64,000 bases of DNA, from contig CAUJHS010000070.1 of NCBI GenBank assembly GCA_963204915.1, forward strand, positions 31,639-95,638. The letters run 5' to 3'. Shown one piece after another: positions 18,687-28,300 of the stretch (its first letter is position 1; each line of letters begins with the position of its first letter). The notes under the pieces are model-generated. The model was not told the origin of the DNA and did no database searches. It worked only from the letters and a program-made list of their open reading frames with translations. The position numbers were made by a program, and so were the translations under genes. Source of the DNA: Planctomycetota bacterium. Its GTDB lineage: Bacteria; Planctomycetota; Planctomycetia; Pirellulales; Pirellulaceae.

Positions 18687-19208
18687 TCAAGTCGATTGTC
18701 CTTGTTTTCGCGCTTCGCTAAGTCGTGCTGCGAATCGGTCGAAGTCGCGACGTCTTGCAAAGTGGCTACTCAGGAGCCTGGCGATTCCCTTGCGGTGAAC
18801 GATCACCAGCACGTAGTCATTTTCACCCAAATGCTCGATACCAGTCGATTCAATCGCCTCCAAAGGAATCTCAATCTCATTGGTCGAAGCATAAGCAAGT
18901 CCGTCAAGAGGAACGTAAATGCGATCGGCTGCGATGGCTGCGCGACGCCGGCTTCGGCAAGCCTGCGCTAAGTAGAACGCGAGCGCTAAGGCCCCCAGTG
19001 GTGAAAACAACGCGATGATTCCGGTCAAGAGGCGGAACTGGTCGCGTGTTAATTCAATGCCGCGAGCACTGCGTGCGCCACCTTCGGCGTACAAGGCAAA
19101 GTAAGAGCAAACCGCCATCCCGCCAAGCGCCAATGCCAGCAGGGTCGCCAACTTCAGACGGCTGGGTCGGTAGGGAAATTGGTAAATCGGCCGCGGTGAA
19201 GTAGACAT
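18687..19208 (-). CDS. Two-TM hypothetical membrane protein
   Basis: No family recognised with confidence. The 173-residue product has two hydrophobic segments (about residues 20-42, LATLLALALGGMAVCSYF, and 62-84, LLTGIIALFSPLGALALAFYL). A soluble domain of ~85 residues follows, with beta-strand character (IAADRIYVPLDG, NEIEIPLEAIESTGIEH, NDYVLVIVHRKG). That arrangement resembles small PH-like bPH domains of bacterial membrane proteins, but this is only a suggestion. It lies 12 bases downstream of the HD hydrolase gene and 63 bases upstream of the TPR-like membrane gene, so all three are probably co-transcribed. Confidence 0.7.
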   Translation of the reverse strand: MSTSPRPIYQFPYRPSRLKLATLLALALGGMAVCSYFALYAEGGARSARGIELTRDQFRLLTGIIALFSPLGALALAFYLAQACRSRRRAAIAADRIYVPLDGLAYASTNEIEIPLEAIESTGIEHLGENDYVLVIVHRKGIARLLSSHFARRRDFDRFAARLSEARKQGQST

Positions 19209-19220
19209 GGGAACTAGCGT

Positions 19221-20621
19221 CTACATGTTGGTCACGTCGTCCGCGGTCGCGCCGCCAAAAAGTTGATTCATCGCCTCACGGATTGTTTCGGCGCCGTCGT
19301 CGCTTTCTGCGTAAACGCGGCAAATGCGGTAACTGACAGGTAAACGGCGATACAGGGCGTGAGTGACCAAAGGACCAACGTTTCCGGTGGACGAATCAAA
19401 CAAAAAGTTCTGCCCCGCGGCAGGACCGCCGGTATGAGGACGGTGAACACTTCGTGCAATATCGACGCGCAGCGGGAGATGACGAAGGTCGGCCGGCAAC
19501 GTCTGGCGAAGTTTGTGTTCAACAAGTGTGCGATCGCTGAAAATGCTCATCTGTTCGGAGTCCCCCTCCGAATAAATCAGTTGCCGCTGGTAAATCATCT
19601 TCCAAATGACATCGCGGTGCAACAGTCGGCGCCATTGCTCGCCCAACGCTTGTTTTTGGGGATCGTCGCTTGTGCGCCAGCGCACAACATCGACCAACAA
19701 ACTCGATTCCGTGAAGTCCAGGTAAGCGTCAAGATGCTCCGCGGGGTTGCCCGGCAACAAATAAGGCTTGCTGTGGGCGAACAAGTCTTCAAGCATCAGG
19801 TCAATGGCTCGAACTGTGCGGTGGAAGTATACGGTGCGAAATAACTCGGCCCGCGCCCCCAGAAACCGCACGAGCGCCTCGAGGCCGCGATCATGCAATG
19901 TTAAACCTCGATGGCTGAAGAAGGTGTAGTGCAGCAAGCGGTTCAAGTCGTAGGGCTCTTGGCTGTATCCCGACATGTACGCGTCGCGGAAGACAAAGTC
20001 GAGGTTGTCAATCGTGTACACGCCGCACAGCAAGCTGCGCAAGAATGTGAGCCAGCGCGGTTGGTCCGCCTCGCCGCCGGCCTTGGGGCGTTGGATGAGC
20101 CAAGCGATCTGCGCGGGATCAAGCGTTTCTTGAGGGGCCAGTTCACTGTTGGGGTTGCGACGAATGGCGCGCAACAGGTCGCCCAGCTCATTGGTAATAA
20201 TGCGTGCTCCGAGCGCTTCGTGCGTAAGGCCATAGTCGCGCAAAAACTGTTCGTCGAAGAAATGGCCAAACGGGCCGTGGCCGACATCGTGCAATAGCCC
20301 GGCCATTCGCAATAACGACTCCACATAACCGCGACTGGGCGTGTCGGGACACGCTTCGCGTAAACTTTTATACAAAGCGGCCACGGCTCGGCTCGCCAAA
20401 TGCATTACCCCCAGCACATGTTGAAAACGAGAATGTTCGGCCGAAGGAAAGACCCACCAGGCCGTTTGCACTTGCCGAATGTGTCGTAATCGTTGCACCC
20501 AAGGATGGTCGATGATTTGCCGTTCCGAAACTTCGCCCGGCGGCAGGCCTACATTCGAGGTAAACGCTACGTAGCCGTGGATGGGATCGCTGACAAGGTT
20601 TTCTCGCTGGAAGTCGCGCAT
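19221..20621 (-). CDS. HD-domain phosphohydrolase (SAMHD1/dGTPase-like family)
   Basis: The ATG at 20621 is preferred over the TTG two codons earlier, giving 466 residues. The metal site of the HD superfamily is clear: H63-S-R-x-x-H68 in AEHSRFQHVLGVMHLA, the H-D pair in LLHDVGHGPFGHFFDE (about 111-112), and a later D in the CGVYTIDNLDFVFRDAYMSG segment. The opening DPIHGYVAF and the MSGYSQEPYD region are hallmarks of the SAMHD1-like/YwfO branch, whose members hydrolyse dNTPs or related nucleotides. Activity on dNTPs is inferred from the family only. It is the first gene of the minus-strand set that includes two membrane proteins. Confidence 0.9.
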   Translation of the reverse strand: MRDFQRENLVSDPIHGYVAFTSNVGLPPGEVSERQIIDHPWVQRLRHIRQVQTAWWVFPSAEHSRFQHVLGVMHLASRAVAALYKSLREACPDTPSRGYVESLLRMAGLLHDVGHGPFGHFFDEQFLRDYGLTHEALGARIITNELGDLLRAIRRNPNSELAPQETLDPAQIAWLIQRPKAGGEADQPRWLTFLRSLLCGVYTIDNLDFVFRDAYMSGYSQEPYDLNRLLHYTFFSHRGLTLHDRGLEALVRFLGARAELFRTVYFHRTVRAIDLMLEDLFAHSKPYLLPGNPAEHLDAYLDFTESSLLVDVVRWRTSDDPQKQALGEQWRRLLHRDVIWKMIYQRQLIYSEGDSEQMSIFSDRTLVEHKLRQTLPADLRHLPLRVDIARSVHRPHTGGPAAGQNFLFDSSTGNVGPLVTHALYRRLPVSYRICRVYAESDDGAETIREAMNQLFGGATADDVTNM

Positions 20622-20813
20622 GGCCAAGCAATGAATTGAGACGAATACCGAAATGATTCGAGCCGCTTTGGCGCCATCTTACCCTTTTCACGACATCCTG
20701 AGATGTCGCTTCGATGTCGCCGGCAAGATTCGGTGCGGCTACTCACGGTCCGCCGCGTCTGCTAATATTGCGCGAAGGGAATCCTTGCCTCGTTTCGCTT
20801 GGGAGCCAACGCC

Positions 20814-21344
20814 ATGTTGACATGCCCGCATTGCAGCGCTGAAAACATCGAGGGCGCCGATCAGTGTGAAGAATGCCTGCAACCGCTGGCCGATTCCCAT
20901 CTGACGAGCCCAGCCACGCCTGTCGAGCGAAGCCTATTGCGAGCACATATTCACTCGCTGCTCACCGGCGAAAAGCTTCCGATTGCCGTTCCACCGTCGC
21001 GGCCCGTAGGCGAGGTTTTGAAGTTGATGGTGAACAGAGGGATCGGTTGCGTACTGGTTGTCGAAGGGGGCAAACTCTTGGGTATTTTCAGCGAACGGGA
21101 CGCCCTGCTGAAGATCAATGCCGATGCGCCGAAGCTGGCAGGGCGCCCGGTATCGGAATTTATGACGCCTAACCCGCAAACGCTCAAACGAAACGCGAAA
21201 ATTGCGTTTGCGGTGCATAACATGGTGGTGGGAAGTTACCGCCATATTCCCGTGGTCGACGAAGACGGCCATGCCACAAGCGTGATTTCCGCGCGCGACA
21301 TTCTCAAGTACCTTTCGCGCGACGCGTCTGCACTTAACGTTTGA
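20814..21344 (+). CDS. Zinc-ribbon and tandem CBS-domain protein
   Basis: The start is placed at the ATG at 20814, with GGGAG about eight bases upstream. The 176-residue protein opens with a small zinc ribbon (CPHC ... CEEC, within the first 24 residues). Two CBS motifs follow at roughly 55-110 and 115-175 (PVGEVLKLMVNRGIGCVLVVEGGKLLGIFSERDAL; VSEFMTPNP, IAFAVHNMV, YRHIPVVDEDG, SVISARDILKYL). CBS pairs bind adenine nucleotides and act as regulatory sensors. A stand-alone protein of this kind probably regulates a partner, but no partner is indicated by its neighbours. It is divergent from the HD hydrolase. Confidence 0.9.
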   Translation: MLTCPHCSAENIEGADQCEECLQPLADSHLTSPATPVERSLLRAHIHSLLTGEKLPIAVPPSRPVGEVLKLMVNRGIGCVLVVEGGKLLGIFSERDALLKINADAPKLAGRPVSEFMTPNPQTLKRNAKIAFAVHNMVVGSYRHIPVVDEDGHATSVISARDILKYLSRDASALNV

Positions 21345-21402
21345 CGCTGGCGCCCAAACGTGTTTTTGGAAGTGCTTTTCTCGCCGCGACGGGGATGAAT
21401 CG

Positions 21403-22041
21403 CTACGGTGATGAACTTGGTGGCGGCGGCAAACTGATGTTCTCTGGCGGAGCCAGCGCGACCATACTCGGCTTGTCTAACGTTGTCGGTGGCGCCCCTA
21501 AGGTCGGACCTGCGTACGGGGCTTGGGCGGCATATGACGGCAACGAGGGCGCTGATGCAAGTTGTACGTGGGGGCCAAGAATCCTTCCTCGAAAGGCGTC
21601 GCCGCCCTCGTAGACCGTCACGCTCTCGACCTCGCCGAGTTGTCCGTAGTACACCTCCATCTTCACGTCGGTGCCGTCGAACCAAGACTCCAGTGGAATG
21701 CCCGCGATCTCCCAAAAACCGGCGGTCATAAACGTGCCGGTTGCATGTCCTAGCGCGCGAGCGGTTCGATTTGTGCGGCTATACCCTTGCTTGAAAGCGA
21801 ACACATCCATGCCGCCACGGTCGGTCGGATGGGTCGCCAACGGCGGACCGATTTCCGCGATCACACGCCCGCGCGGTGTTCCCGGCTGAAGCACCGAAAG
21901 ATCCTTTAGTCCGGGTTGTTTTGCAGCCATGGTTGCCGCACAACCGCTTGATCCGAGCGCGGCGGCAGCAAGTAACAAGCCCGCGGCGCAGCGGACGAAA
22001 AACACTTTGTGTAGCTTGTGTTTCTTTCCTGCAGTCTGCAT
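21403..22041 (-). CDS. Lipoprotein with BamE/SmpA-like segment, hypothetical
   Basis: The ATG at 22041 is favoured because it gives a normal lipoprotein signal. The frame is open to 22074. The product of ~212 residues has a basic N-terminus, a hydrophobic stretch (AAGLLLAAAALGSSGCAA) and a lipobox-like LGSSGC, so it is probably lipid-anchored. Residues about 45-80 (LKDLSVLQPGTPRGRVIAEIGPP) resemble the SmpA/OmlA/BamE pattern in which a short helix pair follows an L-x-x-G-x-x-x-x-x-V motif. The C-terminus is Pro/Ala/Ser-rich and probably unstructured. A link to outer-membrane assembly is not established. It is convergent with the CBS gene. Confidence 0.72.
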   Translation of the reverse strand: MQTAGKKHKLHKVFFVRCAAGLLLAAAALGSSGCAATMAAKQPGLKDLSVLQPGTPRGRVIAEIGPPLATHPTDRGGMDVFAFKQGYSRTNRTARALGHATGTFMTAGFWEIAGIPLESWFDGTDVKMEVYYGQLGEVESVTVYEGGDAFRGRILGPHVQLASAPSLPSYAAQAPYAGPTLGAPPTTLDKPSMVALAPPENISLPPPPSSSP

Positions 22042-22542
22042 CTTCTCTAGTTTCCTGGCTTCGGTCTTAGGCATGGCCGAAAGCGGTGGAGTTTGTAATC
22101 AAATCGGCACTTCCAGGAAAGGCAATTGAGTCGATCGAGAGACCCGTCTTTTGGGTTTCTGGTTAATGCAGGTAGCATTGTGATTACGGTGCGTTCAACC
22201 CAAGCTCTCCGTTTTACGCCAACGGTGGCTAAGAACGGGGCGTTCTGGATCTAACCCACCCTTTTGAGTGTTTTATTCTGAAAACCAGTTGGGTGGGGGA
22301 GGAATTTAACGATTTTTCTATTGCCTCCCTCCTGCGCTCAATTACTCTGAGTAATTAAAGTGTTGCAAAGTGCGCAGGCGCTTTTGTCTCCACTTACGTC
22401 GGGCCAGCTTACAATCCATTCCGTCGCTGCTCGGTGGCGCGGGGCGTCGTTTCTGTCGGTTCGCAAAGCGGCCTGGGGCTTTCCCTGCCTTGACCCCATC
22501 AAAAGCGACGCCGCCCTTCGGTTGTGGAAGAGGTCTCTACTC
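22042..22542. promoter_or_regulatory. Upstream region of the first surface giant, with inverted repeats
   Basis: About 0.5 kb separates the lipoprotein gene from the likely start of the surface protein, and no convincing gene lies in it. Two inverted repeats are visible. CCCACCC at 22255-22261 pairs with GGGTGGG at 22291-22297. AATTACTC at 22340-22347 pairs with GAGTAATT at 22349-22356 around a single T. They could act in a leader RNA or as an operator. The reading frame of the surface protein runs open back to 22360, but that part lacks the composition of its N-terminus. Confidence 0.35.
22340..22356. repeat. Short perfect inverted repeat
   Basis: AATTACTC and GAGTAATT form an eight-base perfect dyad around one T. 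Its AT-richness contrasts with the surroundings, and it lies ~190 bases before the likely GTG start of the surface protein. A protein-binding operator is more likely than a hairpin, because one base is too short for an RNA loop. Confidence 0.4.
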
Positions 22543-25080
22543 GTGAAATCGATTTCTCGCTGGCGCCTTTGGCGCAACAAGAAAAAACAATCTCATTTCC
22601 GCTCTTCCCGTCGAGCGCATCGGCGTTGGGGATTGGAGCCGCTGGAAGGTCGACGGCTTATGGCCGTCGATTTACCGGCGACATTTACCGTTGATACGAA
22701 TCACAACGGAATCTTCGATGTGTCGGAAATCGAGGCGTTGAGTCAATCGCTCGATAACGGCACGTACATTTTTGCCAAACTCGATTTTGGTCAGTATTAC
22801 GTGCGCGTCGCGCCAAACCCGCCAGGGCGGCTCGCGGCGAACGAGACCTTAATGACGCTCAACTTTCGCGGCTCGGTATCGGGCGTCAAGTGGGACGACC
22901 TGAACGGCAATGCCGCGCGCGACGCAGGCGAGCCAGGAGTCGCCGGTGTTCGTATTTTTGCTGACTTGAATAGCGATGGTCGCTTTACGAACGACGAGCC
23001 GTCCACCTTAACCGGCGTTGACGGCTCGTACCGTTTGGTGTTGACGCCAGGGGTTTACGCTATTCGCGAAGTGTTGCCGGCAGGCACGGTCCAAACCTTT
23101 CCGTTGGGGGCGGAAACGGCCGGCGTTGCTCAAGCGCTGCAATTTGCTGGGCAAACTCTTTCGGCAAAGGTGGAAGGCGCTGCAGCGGTTTATCACAACG
23201 CAGCCAACCCGGCGGACGTTAACGCCGACGGCATGGTTTCCGTGCTGGACGCCCTGAACGTGGTGCAAGGCTTGCGTGGCGGAATCCGGTCGTTGGCGGA
23301 AGGGGAAGAAGGCGGCGCTGGGTCGCATTTCGTCGATGTGAACGGCGACGCGGTCCTCAGTATTGCGGACTTGCTGGGCGTAATTGAAGTATTGCGTGGC
23401 GAGGGCGAGGCTTCGGCCCAAAATGATCGGCCTGGAGTGCAGACTCCGGATCCTTTCACGATTTCTTCCAATACCACACAGCGCGTTCTTCCCGTCTTGG
23501 ATAACGATACGGGCGGCGGCGCATTGACCATTACCGGCTTGGGAACGCTTGAAACGGGCATCATGGGCTTGACGGCACAAGGCGATCACGGTGGCGTGAT
23601 AACCGTGCAGTCAGGAGGCGCCCAAGGCAACGATGTGGTCCTTTATACGCCTCAGCCCGACTTCTTTGGCATCGAACGTTTTATCTATCAGGTTCGCGAC
23701 GCGTCCGACAATACGCTTGACCAAGCGGAAGTCACTGTTGAAGTCGTGCCCGATCGCGATTACGCCAGCTTCACCTACCAGGTGTTCATGAGCGATGGCG
23801 TCACTCCGGCTTCGAGCGTCGAAATTGGACAGGAATTCATTGTGCGGGCGTTTGTAAAGGACGACCGTACCAACTTCACGCCGACCGCAAACCGTGGCGT
23901 TTTCTCACCTTACCTGGATTTCACGTATTCCGAGGCCTTGTTGGACTTAGTCACCGTCCCGTCGATGACGAATCCCCATGGATTTTCTCGCGATGTGAGG
24001 TTTGGGCCGCAGTATCAAGAATTGGTCTCGATTGACGCCTTTGGCAATGGCGTGATTGACGAAATCGGCGCTGCGCAAACGAACGGCTTTGAGATCAATA
24101 CGCAGCCGCTTGGGCCTAACCCCGTGGCGTTTTTTGACGCACGTTTCCGCGCGACCGCTGTGGGTACCGCCGTCTTCGCGGGGAATCGTGCCGACGATCC
24201 TGCCCACCAATTCGTGTTTTTCCGACCGAGCAACCTTGAGCCGCTTGATCCCGACTTTATTGATTTTGGCCAGCTCAGTTTAACGATCACCCCGCCGGTG
24301 GGTGCGGTTCCGGACAACTTCGTTCGTAATGAAGACCTGCAAGGCCCGGCGGGAAGCGAATTGATCAACCCAGTTCTCGATTTGCTGGCAAACGATGCTC
24401 CGTTTGTGGCGGGGCAACCTCTCAGCATTGCGGGCCTCGGGCCGAATAACGCCAACGCGATCGTTACGGCTTCCGGCGGGCAGGTGGAAATCATCAACGG
24501 CGGCCAAGCCGTGCGGTACACTCCTGCCCCCAACTTCAATGGGAGCGACAGTTTTAGTTATCGCGTAACGGATGGCCAGCGCACTGAAACAGCGCTCGTC
24601 AACGTTACCGTCGTTCCGCAGAATGACGCCCCTGTGGCCGGTGATGACACGGTTGCCGCGGACAACGAGTCCGTCTTGACCATTGCGGCGCCAGGCGTGT
24701 TGGCGAACGACACCGACATTGACGGGGATACGCTCGCTGTCACCGGGTTTCAGGCCGTCAGTTCGCTCGGCGCCGCGGTGTCGGTTAATCCCAGCGGGCG
24801 GTTTACTTACAACCCCACGGTTTCGGCGCAACTTCAGAATTTGATGCCCGGTGAAGTTCTGATCGACACCTTCACTTACACCGTGAGCGATGGGAATGGC
24901 GGAGTCGACACCGGCATGGTTCGGGTTCTGGTGTCGTTGAATACGGGCGGCGCTCACGTGATTGAAATCCTACCTGGCGTGGACGTCGCCAATATCAACT
25001 TTGGCAATATGCGGCTCCAGCCGGAAGGCGAGCTGGAGGACGCAATTCATGCAATTGCGGCCGATCTGACCGCAACTTGA
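22543..25080 (+). CDS. Surface protein with SdrD-B-like, dockerin-like, cohesin-like and cadherin-like domains
   Basis: The start is taken as GTG 22543, preceded by AGAGG, giving 845 residues. The start is uncertain because the frame is open from 22360. A basic N-terminus leads to the planctomycete LEPR-XLL-type motif (GLEPLEGRRLMA, residues 31-42). Then come an EF-hand-like DTNHNGIFD, an SdrD-B-like domain (VKWDDLNGNAARDAGEPGV, ~110-190), paired dockerin-I-like motifs (DVNADGMVSVLDALNVV and DVNGDAVLSIADLLGVI, ~225-285), a cadherin-like domain, a cohesin-like beta-sandwich (~405-585) and two more cadherin-like domains carrying VLANDTDIDGD. The tail ends LEDAIHAIAADL, similar to the next giant. 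It is probably exported and calcium-dependent. The domain calls are by eye. Confidence 0.85.
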   Translation: MKSISRWRLWRNKKKQSHFRSSRRAHRRWGLEPLEGRRLMAVDLPATFTVDTNHNGIFDVSEIEALSQSLDNGTYIFAKLDFGQYYVRVAPNPPGRLAANETLMTLNFRGSVSGVKWDDLNGNAARDAGEPGVAGVRIFADLNSDGRFTNDEPSTLTGVDGSYRLVLTPGVYAIREVLPAGTVQTFPLGAETAGVAQALQFAGQTLSAKVEGAAAVYHNAANPADVNADGMVSVLDALNVVQGLRGGIRSLAEGEEGGAGSHFVDVNGDAVLSIADLLGVIEVLRGEGEASAQNDRPGVQTPDPFTISSNTTQRVLPVLDNDTGGGALTITGLGTLETGIMGLTAQGDHGGVITVQSGGAQGNDVVLYTPQPDFFGIERFIYQVRDASDNTLDQAEVTVEVVPDRDYASFTYQVFMSDGVTPASSVEIGQEFIVRAFVKDDRTNFTPTANRGVFSPYLDFTYSEALLDLVTVPSMTNPHGFSRDVRFGPQYQELVSIDAFGNGVIDEIGAAQTNGFEINTQPLGPNPVAFFDARFRATAVGTAVFAGNRADDPAHQFVFFRPSNLEPLDPDFIDFGQLSLTITPPVGAVPDNFVRNEDLQGPAGSELINPVLDLLANDAPFVAGQPLSIAGLGPNNANAIVTASGGQVEIINGGQAVRYTPAPNFNGSDSFSYRVTDGQRTETALVNVTVVPQNDAPVAGDDTVAADNESVLTIAAPGVLANDTDIDGDTLAVTGFQAVSSLGAAVSVNPSGRFTYNPTVSAQLQNLMPGEVLIDTFTYTVSDGNGGVDTGMVRVLVSLNTGGAHVIEILPGVDVANINFGNMRLQPEGELEDAIHAIAADLTAT

Positions 25081-25348
25081 ACGTTTGCGGAAGCGTTTAA
25101 GCTCACAGAATTGAAAGAACCGCAGATACCAAAGAATTGCGGAACTTTTTCGGAACGACTAGCATCTAGGGCACTCAAATTATTCCCACATCGACCGGGC
25201 CAGCCATTTGGGGGTATGTGAGCAATCCTTCCGGGTTTAACTCGGAGGCTTTGCCGCTGTCTTTGCGCGCGAATACTTCGGCTTCCTTCTTGTCATTCAT
25301 TGTTTTTCTTCGGAATGTGGCGGGCGCCGCCAACTAGAGGATTAGGTT

Positions 25349-28300
25349 ATGGCTAAGCGACGCGTGTTTTTACACCACGATATTTTTCGTAACTCTTTTA
25401 AACGTCGCAGTTTAAAGCGTTCATTGCCCAAAAAGCGGCAGTTCCAAGCGGAGGCCTTGGAAGCGCGCATTCTCATGGCGAGCGATGTCCACGCGGACGC
25501 AATCTTCGCCCCCGGCACGCCGACGGACTACATCGATCGGGTTCACGACGCGTTAGGCGCGTCGCATCAAGACGATGCATTTCAACTGAACCCCATTCGT
25601 TGGACGCAAACGGCTTCCGGCCCTTCGCCCAATTTGGGTGACCAAGTGACGCTGACCTGGAGCATCGTCGCCGACGGCACCCCCACCGACACGGCTGGGG
25701 TGAATAGCAACCTCATCGCCTTCTTGGATGGAATATACGGCGGTGGCGCAGGCCCGGTTTCGACCCGCCCCTGGTTCCCAATCTTCCAACAGTCATACGA
25801 CCGCTGGAGCGCATTGACGGGCATCAATTACGTCTACGAACCGAATGACGATGGAGCCCCGGTGGGTGGCGCCAACTCCTTTGGCGTCTTGGGGGTTCGC
25901 GGCGACGTACGCATTGGCGGCCAACTGATCGACGGCAATAGCGGTATTCTGGCGTACAACTATTTCCCTTCCGCCACGAGCAGTTTGGCGGGGGACATGA
26001 TGATTGACACGGGCGACAATTTCTACGCCAACAATGCCGGCGGCACGAATCTTGCGCTGCGCAACATTCTGATGCATGAAGCGGGCCATGGTTTGGGATT
26101 GCGCCATACCGAACCGGTGGACGGCTCCAAATTGATGGAGCCGTTTATCAACCTTGGTTTTGACGGGCCGCAGCATGATGACATTCTGGGCGCGCATCGC
26201 CTTTATGGCGACGCAAATGAGCCCAACGAAAACTCCGTAACGGCGACCGATGTGGGCACACTCGCGGAAGCGGCTCCTCTACATATTCAAGGCAACTCGA
26301 TTGATGACGACGGCGACGTCGACGTTTTCAAGTTCCGCGTCTTTAACGCCGGTTTGCTGAACGCCACCATTACGCCAGCGGGACGGCAATACTCCGAAGG
26401 CCCGCAAGGCGGTCCTTACAACCCGTTTAACAGCAATACCCTCGGCGATTTGACCATCTCGGTGCTGGACTCGACCGGCAACGTGATGAGCACCATTAAC
26501 AGCGGCCCTGCCGGTGCGGTCGAGGCGATTGCAAACCTGGAGTTGCCCGGCGGCGGCGAATACTACGTTCGCATCACCAGTTCGAGCGACAACATTCAAC
26601 CGTACAATTTGTCGCTCGCGGTCATGGCGGAACCGGAGCCGCCGCGACTCTTGGCGGTGCAGGCGAACGACGGCAGTTTGGTGGTTGATGGACAAGTGCG
26701 CCATGCGGCGCCGCGCGAACTGCGCGTGTATTTTGAAGGCGGATCGAACCTCAACCCTGCCACGTTATCCAGCGGCATTCGTATCACGCGGAGCGGACGC
26801 GACGGCAACTTTACCGATGGAGACGAAACCGTCATTGTTCCGGGCTTCATCGGTTTGGGCGATACGGCTAACGTGGTCATCATTCGCTTTGCCGAACCAC
26901 TGACCGACGACCATTATCGATTGGAGATTCTTGGTACAACCGCCAACCCGCTACGCGGCGTCAATGGCAAGGCGTTTAACGATGGCGACAGTGACGCCGT
27001 AATCGACTTCCGGTTGGATCTTGGGGCGCAAGTCGTTGCCGTTGTGCCTCAGCCCATTGAACGGGTCGGTGGAGCGCTTGTGCAGCACGCGAACCGAATC
27101 GTCGTTCACTTTAATGAGGATACGCTCGATCGCACCAAGGCGGAAAATCCCGCGTTTTACCAATTGGTGAAAACCACGAACGCGGCTACCGGCGCGACGC
27201 TTACCGGTGACGACGATACCGTGATTCTACCGACGTCGGTGGTTTATGACCGTTTGAATAACACGGCGACGTTAGACTTCCCTGTCAATGCGATCGACAC
27301 GGCGATCTACCGTTTGCGCGTCGGCGCTGCGCAGGGCGACGACAGCACGCGCAGCACGGCGATTAAACTCGGAACGTTGTACAACACCGCCGAGGACTTT
27401 AGCACGACGGGCTATATCGGCGATGCGGCTTCGACCAGCACCAACGTCAACGACGTTGACCTTTACCGCTTTGAAGTGTCGACCGCCACAACGGTCAACG
27501 CGCGTGTGGCGCCTCAAGCCGGCCATAATACGACTGTACGGCTATTCAATAGCGCTGGCGTGCAAATCGCCGGGGCTAACAACGGAGGTGCGGGTGTGGC
27601 CGACACGCTCGCCTTTGCGCTGCCCGGCGCAGGGACCTACTATCTTGGCGTCTCGAGCGACGGCAATACGGGTTATGACATTACCAACGGTAGCGGCGCA
27701 GCAGGTGGAACTACCACGGGCTCGTATTTGTTGGAAGTTGATGTCACGGCTTCATTGCCCGTGAACGACAATAACTCCAGCCTCGCAACCGCAACCGAGA
27801 TTGGGGCGCTGGGCGCATTTCAGCAGGTGATCAACTCGACCATCACGGCGCCCAACATTCAAATGCGTCCCCTACCGGGCGGTGAAGATGAGCCGGGCCA
27901 CCGAGACATTCCTGTCGAGTCGCATGGAGCTGGAACTGGCGTTGGCCCATTTACACCGGGAGCTAGCCCGGTCATCAACTACACGTTTAACAAGACGACT
28001 CCGTACGGATCGTATCAGGGCAACGCGCTTTATAACGACATCACCGCCGAGCAGATGGATCGGGCTCGCGAAATCTTCGAACTATATAGCGCCATCCTCG
28101 GCGTACAGTTCCGAGAACAACCCGCGGGCGGCATTTGGGTCATCACGGGCGATTTGCGCGCGGCCAGTCCCTTCTTGCCAGTTGGTCCCGGCGGCGTCGG
28201 CGGCGTCAACTCGGGCAACCTGGTCATTATGGACGCCGCGGAAGGGTGGCCGGCCGATTCACTCTATGGCGGACCTTGGTTTGGCGTCGCTTTCCACGAA

